From CAZXYF01 sp964644705 (lineage in GTDB: Bacteria > Planctomycetota > Brocadiia > SM23-32), in contig CAZXYF010000008.1 of NCBI GenBank assembly GCA_964644705.1, forward strand, positions 1 to 35,632: a DNA stretch of 35,632 nucleotides. The letters are read 5' to 3'. The notes under the pieces were generated by a model that did not search any database, was not told the origin of the DNA, and saw only the letters and a program-made list of their open reading frames with translations. The number at the start of each line of letters is the position of its first letter. Position 1 is the stretch's first letter. A program made the position numbers and the translations under genes. This document shows positions 15,737-22,744 of this stretch, in pieces.

Positions 15737-16954
15737 ATGTGGACGCTATCGATATGCGCTTACTCGTTTTTGCTCATCCTCGCCAGCACCCTCGTGGCGG
15801 GGCTGAGTGCATATCTTTTCACCCTGTCCGTCTCGGCCTGTTATCGTGTGCTCCGCACAAAGAATAACCATCCTTCACACCAGCAACAACAGGCCGCACA
15901 CTTCCTCATCGTGATCCCCGCTCACAATGAACAAGGCCTGATCGGACGTGCACTCGAAGATTTGCTCTCCCTGAATTACCCCCGCGAAAAGATGGAGACC
16001 GTCGTGATAGCCGACCACTGTTCGGATCACACCTCGCGGATTGCGCAGCAGAAAGGATGCGCGGTTCTCAAACGGAATAACGACGGAGAACCTGGAAAAC
16101 ATCGCGCTCTCAACTGGGCAATGGAACAACACCTCCGGGACTGGCCGCGTGATTACGACGCAGTTGCCTTCATCGACGCTAATTCCCACCTCAGTCCAGA
16201 CTTTCTCCGGCACATGAGCGAGAAGTTGCAGGAAGGCCATCAACTTCTGCAAAGCTACGATGCCCTGACAGGCGAGAAACAGGACTGGCGCTCGGCTGTT
16301 CATGAAGCCTCCGTGAAGCTTGGGAATTATCTCCGTCCTCTTGGGAGAGAAGGTCTCGGGCTGCCCTGCGTTCTCCGTGGGAACGGCTCTGTCATCAGTC
16401 GGGAACTGCTTGAAAAGTTTGGATACCCCGCTCATTCAGACGTTGAGACCATTGAACTGGCCCTGTTTTACGCAACGAAGGATGAAAAGGTCACATTCGT
16501 CCCCGCAGCGTCGGTGTACCGGAAAAGACGTCCCAATGAGCCAGCGGGGTCACCGTGGCAACCCAACTGGCATCACAACCGCATTCCTGTTATCAAAAAA
16601 TGGGCCCTCTATCTGCTGAAACGAACCCTGATGAAACGCGATTTGAGCTCCCTCGACAATTTAATCGAACTACTTATTCCCCCGTTTTTCCCCGTTATCT
16701 CGGCAACTTATCTTCTGCTTATGCTAGCTTTGCCTGGCAAAGCTATCATCCCCGGCGTATTGCCGGATCTGGCTCTCTACCTGACGCTGGCCGCTACAGT
16801 GGGCCAGACCATCTACCTCGCAACCGGTCTCGCGCTCACCCACACCTCGCCGGGCGTCTGGAAAAGCGCGCTTCTGGCCCCGGCGTTCATGTTAGGTGAT
16901 GCATACCGACAAATCCGAGACTACATCACTACCTCACGCGCGACAAGGGACTGA
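15737..16954 (+). CDS. Membrane-anchored family-2 glycosyltransferase-like protein
   Basis: A 405-residue protein with an N-terminal membrane segment (about 7-32), a cytoplasmic GT-A domain (55-270) and two C-terminal hydrophobic segments (about 315-335 and 342-365), the layout of processive or polyprenol-linked GT2 enzymes. The fold opens with FLIVIPAHNEQ, the UDP-binding Asp is D93 in VIADHCSDHT, and GNGSVISRELLEKFG is the acceptor-side loop. The metal DxD motif reads D147-A-N149, and where relatives have TED for the catalytic base this protein has VETIE (236-240). The QxxRW motif is not clear either. It may be a divergent or weakly active member. GGAG precedes ATG 15737. larA-like and rhomboid genes follow at 59 and 39 bases, so the three may form an operon. 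Confidence 0.82.
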   Translation: MWTLSICAYSFLLILASTLVAGLSAYLFTLSVSACYRVLRTKNNHPSHQQQQAAHFLIVIPAHNEQGLIGRALEDLLSLNYPREKMETVVIADHCSDHTSRIAQQKGCAVLKRNNDGEPGKHRALNWAMEQHLRDWPRDYDAVAFIDANSHLSPDFLRHMSEKLQEGHQLLQSYDALTGEKQDWRSAVHEASVKLGNYLRPLGREGLGLPCVLRGNGSVISRELLEKFGYPAHSDVETIELALFYATKDEKVTFVPAASVYRKRRPNEPAGSPWQPNWHHNRIPVIKKWALYLLKRTLMKRDLSSLDNLIELLIPPFFPVISATYLLLMLALPGKAIIPGVLPDLALYLTLAATVGQTIYLATGLALTHTSPGVWKSALLAPAFMLGDAYRQIRDYITTSRATRD

Positions 16955-17013
16955 TACATTCCACCGACGGGACGACGCGGATAAGTGAAATCACCCGAAG
17001 AAAGGGTTTTACC

Positions 17014-18306
17014 ATGGCGACCCCTCAATCCGACCAGTGGTGCTCGCTGCTGGCACATCTCAAAGACTATGACCTACTCTATCACGTCGCACCGGCTTCC
17101 TCCCGGGAGACACTTGACTGGACTTCGTCCATAAATCAGGTGCTTGCATCGCCAACGAACTCGGCACCGGTCGGTTCCCGGGTCAATTCGGGCTCAAAGG
17201 TCGTCGTCCTCGTCGATGACATAACGCGCCCCACTCCCCAGAGGACAATCCTGCCCCATTTGCTGAATCATTTCAACAAAGCGGGCGTTGCCGACAGTGA
17301 TATTACGATCCTCATAGCCCTCGGGACCCATCGGTACATGAGCCGGGCCGAGATGCGGGATCGTCTGGGGCAAAAGGTGTGCGGGCGGGTAGATGTGTTC
17401 AACCACACGTGGCGTGATGAGTCATCTCTTGTTGAGATTGGAGAACTCAGCAACGGACGGAAGCTTGAAATCAACCGAATCGCCGCCGAAGCCGACTTCC
17501 TGATCGGAGTGGGCAGCATCGTGCCCCACATCTGGGCGGGCTGGGGTGGCGGAGCCAAAATTCTCCTGCCGGGCATCAGTTCCGCTGATAGCATAGCCCC
17601 GACGCATTCGATGGCTGAACGGGAAGCTGACCTGCTGAACGTCTCCGGACACGCCAGCAACGCCTGCCGCCGTGAAATCGAACGCGCATCTGAACTCGCC
17701 GGCTTAGACATGGTTTTGAACTGCGTCATCGACGATAAAGGCCAGGCAGCGTGGATCGGGGCTGGTGAGCCGGTAACAACCCATCGAGAAGGCGTCGCAG
17801 TGGCCGAAAAGCTCTTCATGCAAACCATACCGGAGAAGGCCGATATTGCGATTGCCGACGCGAGACCGGCCACAAAAGATTACTGGCAGGGCGTCAAAGC
17901 CCTGGCGCACGCCGCGCGCGGTGTCAGAAACGGCGGCGTCATTGTCCTCACCGGAAGTTTCCCCAACGGTATCAGCTCCACTCATCCTGAATTTTCCCAT
18001 TTCTCTCGTCTCTCTCCCGCCGGGGTCGCCAAACACGCCCAGAAAGGAGACATCCAGGATCGGGTCATTGTCACCACTTTGAAACTGCACACCACGATTC
18101 TTGACCGGTATGAGGTGATCTGCCTTTCCGCCGGATTAAGTGAGGACGCGAAACACGCGCTGGGTTTTCGACATGCGGATACGGCCGCGGAGGCCCTGAA
18201 TATGGCCCGCGGTAGCGTCGGCACCGACGCGAAGATCGGGATTATTGAATACGCGGGCAACGTGCTCACTGACAGCTCCGGGGGCACGGTTTATAATAGG
18301 GAGTGA
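17014..18306 (+). CDS. LarA-family nickel-dependent 2-hydroxyacid racemase/epimerase
   Basis: A 430-residue LarA homologue. LarA uses a covalently held nickel-pincer cofactor to racemise lactate; relatives epimerise other 2-hydroxyacids. Signatures: DDITRPTP (68-75), GTHRYMS with H106, PHIWAGWGGGAK with H172 and cofactor-bearing K182, and H198 in PTHSM. These four fall at a constant offset of -2 from H108, H174, K184 and H200 of the Lactobacillus enzyme, as I recall its numbering. The usual SGGAK reads GGGAK. None of the cofactor genes larB, larC or larE is in the window. The substrate is unknown; neighbours (glycosyltransferase, rhomboid) do not indicate one. Confidence 0.88.
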   Translation: MATPQSDQWCSLLAHLKDYDLLYHVAPASSRETLDWTSSINQVLASPTNSAPVGSRVNSGSKVVVLVDDITRPTPQRTILPHLLNHFNKAGVADSDITILIALGTHRYMSRAEMRDRLGQKVCGRVDVFNHTWRDESSLVEIGELSNGRKLEINRIAAEADFLIGVGSIVPHIWAGWGGGAKILLPGISSADSIAPTHSMAEREADLLNVSGHASNACRREIERASELAGLDMVLNCVIDDKGQAAWIGAGEPVTTHREGVAVAEKLFMQTIPEKADIAIADARPATKDYWQGVKALAHAARGVRNGGVIVLTGSFPNGISSTHPEFSHFSRLSPAGVAKHAQKGDIQDRVIVTTLKLHTTILDRYEVICLSAGLSEDAKHALGFRHADTAAEALNMARGSVGTDAKIGIIEYAGNVLTDSSGGTVYNRE

Positions 18307-18345
18307 AGTTGCATAAACCATGTTTTCAAAATCGAGCGACACCCC

Positions 18346-19068
18346 ATGATTCCCATCAGTGATCGCAACCCATCCCCCATAAAGCCCTGGATAATCTGGG
18401 GACTAATTGTGCTGAATACGCTCGTCTTTGTGGGCGAATACAGTCTCAGCAATCGCCAGCTGCACACCATGATGCTCGACTATGGGATGGTGCCAGCGCG
18501 TATTACCAGAGCATTGAACGGCGAGGCCAACTTCCTCACCGCCCTGCTCATCCCCCTCTTCACTTCCATGTTTCTCCATGGGGGGCTCATGCATCTCCTC
18601 AGCAACATGTGGTTTTTATACATCTTCGGGGACAACGTGGAAGCGAAACTCGGACGGCTACCGTTCATACTCTTCTATTTTTTCTGCGGTATTCTGGCCC
18701 ATTCAGCGCAGTATATCATGGCCCCAACATCCACCATCCCAACCGTCGGCGCCAGCGGCGCCATCGCGGGTGTTCTGGGGGCATATATTGTTACATGGCC
18801 GCGGGCGCGAGTTGTGACCCTCGTGCCCATTTTTTTCTTCTTCACTTTCCTGCAGTTACCAGCGATGGTTGTGCTGGGATTCTGGTTCATACTCCAACTT
18901 TTCCAGGGTGTTGGCACCATCGGGGCTCAGTTTGCCAGTGGTGGGGTCGCGTATGGAGCCCACGTTGGGGGATTCATCGCTGGCGCCCTGCTGATAAAGC
19001 TTATACCCACCCAGAAGGTGGAACGAACCGAATACATCCCCCCCAGCCGACGAAGCCGACGCTACTGA
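18346..19068 (+). CDS. Rhomboid-family intramembrane serine protease
   Basis: A 240-residue polytopic membrane protein with about six to seven hydrophobic segments. The catalytic dyad is S137 in GASGAIAG and H206 in GAHVGGF; the HGGLMHLLSNMWFLYIFGDNVE block (78-99) supplies the conserved His/Asn oxyanion residues and the GDNVE loop. A long hydrophobic hairpin (PIFFFFTFLQLPAMVVLGFW) and a basic tail ending in RRSRRY follow. This is the common bacterial GlpG-like/ 'TM-rhomboid' type that cleaves membrane proteins inside the bilayer; the substrate is unknown. It starts 39 bases after larA-like and probably shares its transcript. No strong Shine-Dalgarno is seen before ATG 18346. Confidence 0.93.
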   Translation: MIPISDRNPSPIKPWIIWGLIVLNTLVFVGEYSLSNRQLHTMMLDYGMVPARITRALNGEANFLTALLIPLFTSMFLHGGLMHLLSNMWFLYIFGDNVEAKLGRLPFILFYFFCGILAHSAQYIMAPTSTIPTVGASGAIAGVLGAYIVTWPRARVVTLVPIFFFFTFLQLPAMVVLGFWFILQLFQGVGTIGAQFASGGVAYGAHVGGFIAGALLIKLIPTQKVERTEYIPPSRRSRRY

Positions 19069-19180
19069 TTGGCCTATATTTTTTGTGCCTATCCCCCATG
19101 TCGCCCCCTCCACCGCCAGACAACGGCTCCCAACGTCTATTTATGAACGGTTTGAACAGCAGCGCTCCCGCCCACACTGA

Positions 19181-19606
19181 TCATGTAACGACCCCTTTGG
19201 CCAGCAGCAAATTAGCATACAGTGCCGTCTCACTGGTAGCCACCACGGCAAATGCGTCCCGGGCGGCGGAGTAAAACTCATGCCGTTCCACCTGTTCAAG
19301 ATCCACCTCTCCTTCGGCATCCGAGAGAATGCGCCGGTAGTCTTCCCAGATCACGGGATCCACATCGTCGCCGGGCACCACTTCCATCACCGCAGCAGGA
19401 TGCGCCGTGTAGGTGTCGAGCGGGAACAGCGGCATCATCGCCTCCAGTATCTCGGGCACCCCATGCCCGTCCATTCGTACCAAACGTTGCGCGTTCGCGG
19501 CGGCCGGGAAATTACCATCCGCCAGGACAATGGTGTCCCCATGCCCCATGCTCATGAGCACATGCATAAGTTCGGGCGAGATGATGGGCGGTATACCTTT
19601 CAGCAT
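19181..19606 (-). CDS. RbsD/FucU-family sugar mutarotase
   Basis: A 141-residue protein that interconverts sugar anomers, most like L-fucose mutarotase FucU: MLKGIPPIISPELMHVLMSMGHGDTIVLADGNFPA carries the catalytic His of MGHGD and the family's ADGNFPA. The start at 19606 is preferred to an in-frame ATG at 19645 because a perfect AGGAGG lies 9 bases upstream and the domain begins at once. It follows the NYN gene by 35 bases on the minus strand and is probably cotranscribed. No fucose or ribose catabolic genes are in the window. Confidence 0.9.
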   Translation of the reverse strand: MLKGIPPIISPELMHVLMSMGHGDTIVLADGNFPAAANAQRLVRMDGHGVPEILEAMMPLFPLDTYTAHPAAVMEVVPGDDVDPVIWEDYRRILSDAEGEVDLEQVERHEFYSAARDAFAVVATSETALYANLLLAKGVVT

Positions 19607-19641
19607 ATCAGTAGTCCTCCTGTAAAAGTTGTGGGTTGCAC

Positions 19642-20271
19642 TCAATTCTCGTCGCTATAATAACCGTAGGAGTCCGACGATGAGGGGTAATGTTCTCCGC
19701 CCCCCCTCGATACTTCGCCGTCGGCACCACCGTGAGCTTTTCCCTCATCCTCCTGCACAAACTTCTCCTCCTTGAACAGCACTTTATCCGCAATGGGGAG
19801 AAAGTCGTGACATGATCTTAAAAGATCGTTGGATGTGCTCTGCTCGAACGACACGATTTCAACCCGGCACCCGTGTCCTTTCAATGAATCAACAAGGGGG
19901 ACGAAATCACCGTCTCCGGTGACCAGGATTACAGTGTCCAGTTTTCGCGCCATCGACATGGCATCGATGGTGATTCCAACATCCCAGTCTCCCCGGGCCG
20001 TCCCGTCATCCCGCACGGTCAGCTCCCGTATTTTTATTTCATATCCCGCCCGCTTTAAAGCCTCCAGAAAGGCGTCCTGATCAACCTCGGGTTTCTGTAT
20101 CACATACGCGATAGCTCGCACGAGTTGGCGGTTACCGACCAACTCATGCAGTAGTTTCGTATAATCAACTTTGGACTGATAAAGTGTGCGTGCTGAATAA
20201 AACATGTTCTGCACATCAACGAACACACCCACCCTCTGATCCGTTTCTCTGGCCACTGAATTTGATAACAT
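19642..20271 (-). CDS. NYN-domain (LabA/DUF88-like, PIN-fold) protein
   Basis: A 209-residue protein with a PIN-like nuclease fold of the LabA/DUF88 group. Acidic metal-site candidates occur in VFVDVQNMFYS (N-terminal strand), RGDWDVGITIDAM (middle) and LVTGDGDFVPLVDSL (a strongly conserved NYN motif). The family is thought to act on RNA. After the domain (about residue 165) comes a low-complexity tail rich in Gly, Ser, Glu and Tyr that ends SSSDSYGYYSDEN. The ATG at 20271 follows AAAGG closely. The gene has a near-consensus promoter overlapped by a 28-base palindrome and leads a two-gene unit with the mutarotase; the two functions have no obvious link. Confidence 0.88.
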   Translation of the reverse strand: MLSNSVARETDQRVGVFVDVQNMFYSARTLYQSKVDYTKLLHELVGNRQLVRAIAYVIQKPEVDQDAFLEALKRAGYEIKIRELTVRDDGTARGDWDVGITIDAMSMARKLDTVILVTGDGDFVPLVDSLKGHGCRVEIVSFEQSTSNDLLRSCHDFLPIADKVLFKEEKFVQEDEGKAHGGADGEVSRGGGEHYPSSSDSYGYYSDEN

Positions 20272-20343
20272 GGTTGGACCTTTCTATATATCGACCATCG
20301 TAGGCCGTATCTCTGAAAATAAACGAGATAGTAAAACGGCGTT

Positions 20344-20372
20344 ATTATAGCCCTGCCCCCTGGCACTATCAA
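20344..20372 (-). promoter_or_regulatory. Promoter of the NYN-mutarotase unit
   Basis: On the minus strand TTGATA (20372-20367) and TATAAT (20349-20344) are 17 bases apart, a near-consensus housekeeping promoter. Transcription would start near 20337, giving a leader of about 65 bases. Confidence 0.65.
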
Positions 20373-20387
20373 CCATTGAGGTGCCAG
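20360..20387. promoter_or_regulatory. 28-base palindrome over the NYN promoter -35
   Basis: CTGGCAC (20360-20366) mirrors GTGCCAG (20381-20387), and the inner TCAA (20369-20372) mirrors TTGA (20376-20379). One arm contains the -35 box of the NYN promoter. Position and symmetry suit a repressor operator. The 391-base gap 20272-20662 otherwise holds a short hairpin CTGCCA/TGGCAG (20464-20478) and the terminator at 20529-20557; no CIRCE element is seen before dnaK. Confidence 0.5.
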
Positions 20388-20528
20388 CGCGCGTGGACCG
20401 GTAGAATTATTGTCATAAAACAACCTGAAACTGGCAGAAGGCCGATATCGTGTCACACCAACCCTGCCAATGTGGCAGAAGATTAAGGCGTTGCCCTCAT
20501 CATTTATCTGCACGCAGAAAGTTCTCCC

Positions 20529-20557
20529 CGTGAAGCCCCCGTTTCACGCCCTTTTTT
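20529..20557 (+). terminator. Intrinsic terminator upstream of dnaK
   Basis: CGTGAA (20529-20534) pairs with TTCACG (20543-20548), followed by CCC and six T (20552-20557). It points toward dnaK although the gene to its left is transcribed away, so it has no annotated gene to end. It may belong to a short unannotated RNA or attenuate dnaK. Confidence 0.5.
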
Positions 20558-20662
20558 ACGCACTATCAGGATTCGGTATTGTTTTTGCGGAATGATTGGG
20601 TGAAAGGAAAACTATAGAATCACTTGCATCAGTTGGATGCCTGACAGAGGAGACATTTCAGC

Positions 20663-22642
20663 ATGGCAAAAGAAAACATTATAGGAATTGATCTGGGAAC
20701 GACGAACTCGGTAGTCGCTGTCATGGAAGGCGGTGAATCCACCGTCATTCACAACGAAGACGGCAACCGCGTCACGCCCTCGGTGGTTGCTTTCACCGAG
20801 GAAGATGAGCGTTTGGTTGGAGCCAAGGCCAAACGCCAGGCGATAACTAATCCCGAACACACCATTTTCAGCATCAAGCGTTTCATGGGGCGTCGCCATA
20901 ACGAGGTGGAAGAGGAAGAAACCATGGTGCCCTATGATGTCACCGGTGCTTCGGATGAACTGGTTAAAGTCACCGTGGAGGGCGAAAAGGAATATACCCC
21001 GCCGGAAATATCAGCGATGATACTGCAGTATTTGAAACGGGCTGCCGAAGACTATCTGGGTGAAGAAGTCGAAAAGGCTGTGATCACCGTGCCCGCGTAT
21101 TTCAATGACAGCCAGCGGCAGGCAACAAAGGACGCCGGAACCATTGCCGGCCTCGAGGTGTCTCGAATCATCAATGAGCCCACCGCCGCCTCCCTCGCCT
21201 ACGGGCTGGATGAGGAAGGCGTGGAAAACATTGCCGTCTTTGACTTCGGTGGTGGTACCTTCGACATATCCATTCTGGAAGTCGGTGAAGGGTTGTTCGA
21301 AGTCAAGGCGACGCATGGGGATACCCACCTGGGCGGAGACAACATCGACGATATACTGATCAACCACATTGCCGAAGAGTTCAAAAAGGAGCAGGGAATC
21401 GACGTCCGGGAGGATGAGATGGCCCTGCAACGGCTCAAAGAGGCCGCTGAGAAGGCAAAATGTGATCTATCCACCTCGCCCAAAACCGAGATCAATCTGC
21501 CGTTCATCACGGCCGATCAATCCGGTCCCAAACATCTGCAGATGAAACTTAACCGTTCCACCATGGAACGGCTGTGTTCGGACCTTTTCGACCGGCTCCG
21601 TGACCCGTGCGAGCAGGCTCTGAGCGACGCGGACCTGACGGCGGATGATATCGGTGAAGTCATCCTCGTCGGCGGATCGACGCGAATCCCGAAGGTGCAG
21701 GAAATTGTGAAAGACATCTTCGGACGCGAACCGCATAAGGGCGTCAATCCTGACGAAGTAGTTGCAGTTGGCGCTGCAATCCAGGGAGGCGTACTGAGCG
21801 GCGAAGTGGAAGATGTCGCCCTTGTCGATGTCACCCCGCTCTCACTGGGCATCGAAACGCTGGGTGGCGTGATGACCAAACTGATTGACCGCAACACGCC
21901 CATCCCAACCAGCGAAAACGAGATCTTCAGCACCGCTGCCGACGGACAGACCAGCGTGGAGATCCACGTGCTCCAGGGTGAACGCGAAATGGCCGCTGAT
22001 AACCGCACGCTGGGCCGATTCCAGCTGACCGGCATCCCGCCTGCCCCTCGCGGCACTCCGCAGATCGAGGTGACTTTTGATATCGATGTCAACGGCATTC
22101 TGAATGTCACGGCTCGTGATCAAGGCACGGGTAAAGAACAGAACATCGAGATCAAAAGCGACTCCGGCCTCAGCGAAGAAGAAGTGGAAGAAATGCGCGA
22201 GGAGGCCGAGGAGCACGAAGAGGAAGACAAAAAGCGCCGTGAACTGGCCGAAGTCCGCAACCGCGCCGATCAACTGGCGTATTCGACGGAGAATTCTCTG
22301 GAAGAACATAGAGATAAACTCCCCGACGAGGACGAAGAGAAGATTGAGCAGGCCATTGAAGAGCTGCGCGAGGTCCTTGACGGCGACGACAAAGAAGCCA
22401 TTGAAAACAAGATGGAAGCCCTCCAGAGCGCGTCCTACAAGCTGGGTGAAATGGTGTATGAAGACACCAAAGCACAGCAGGCGGGCGCTCAGCCAGGTGG
22501 GCAACCGGGCGCCGGACCAGCAGGTGCACAGCAGGCTGGACCGGCGGGCGCACAGCAGGCCGGACCGGCCGGCGCCCAGACCGAAGAGTCCGAAGAGGAC
22601 GAAGACGTCGTCGATGCGGACTATGAGGTCAAAGATGAGTAA
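20663..22642 (+). CDS. dnaK: Chaperone protein DnaK (Hsp70)
   Basis: A 659-residue Hsp70. The actin-like ATPase has IGIDLGTTNSVVAV (phosphate 1), VPAYFNDSQRQATKDAG, IINEPTAASLAYGL and FDFGGGTFDIS (phosphate 2) and ILVGGSTRIPKVQ. The interdomain linker VEDVALVDVTPLSLGIE leads to the substrate-binding beta domain, then the helical lid (about 505-603). The tail (604-659) is longer than usual: an 8-residue GPAGAQQA unit repeats nearly three times (618-639) before the acidic end DADYEVKDE. The start has GAGGAG 10 bases upstream. No grpE or dnaJ is adjacent; clpB follows after an intervening terminator. Confidence 0.98.
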   Translation: MAKENIIGIDLGTTNSVVAVMEGGESTVIHNEDGNRVTPSVVAFTEEDERLVGAKAKRQAITNPEHTIFSIKRFMGRRHNEVEEEETMVPYDVTGASDELVKVTVEGEKEYTPPEISAMILQYLKRAAEDYLGEEVEKAVITVPAYFNDSQRQATKDAGTIAGLEVSRIINEPTAASLAYGLDEEGVENIAVFDFGGGTFDISILEVGEGLFEVKATHGDTHLGGDNIDDILINHIAEEFKKEQGIDVREDEMALQRLKEAAEKAKCDLSTSPKTEINLPFITADQSGPKHLQMKLNRSTMERLCSDLFDRLRDPCEQALSDADLTADDIGEVILVGGSTRIPKVQEIVKDIFGREPHKGVNPDEVVAVGAAIQGGVLSGEVEDVALVDVTPLSLGIETLGGVMTKLIDRNTPIPTSENEIFSTAADGQTSVEIHVLQGEREMAADNRTLGRFQLTGIPPAPRGTPQIEVTFDIDVNGILNVTARDQGTGKEQNIEIKSDSGLSEEEVEEMREEAEEHEEEDKKRRELAEVRNRADQLAYSTENSLEEHRDKLPDEDEEKIEQAIEELREVLDGDDKEAIENKMEALQSASYKLGEMVYEDTKAQQAGAQPGGQPGAGPAGAQQAGPAGAQQAGPAGAQTEESEEDEDVVDADYEVKDE

Positions 22643-22681
22643 ATTGGCCTCTGCGGCTCTATAACCGCTGCACACAACAAG

Positions 22682-22716
22682 CGGCGTCGGGTCCCAACGG
22701 GCTCGACGCCGTTTTT
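22682..22716 (+). terminator. Intrinsic terminator between dnaK and clpB
   Basis: CGGCGTCG (22682-22689) pairs with CGACGCCG (22704-22711), with an inner CCC/GGG, and is followed by five T. It lies between the dnaK stop and the clpB start, which suggests that clpB is made by read-through or from its own promoter. Confidence 0.85.
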
Positions 22717-22744
22717 CATTCTGTCATAAACGGGAGAACAACCA

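Noticed and set aside
20272..20662. CIRCE element or sigma32 promoter before dnaK
   Set aside because: No TTAGCACTC-N9-GAGTGCTAA pair and no convincing CTTGAAA/CCCCAT pair was found; only a TATAGAAT near 20613 is seen, without a proper -35.
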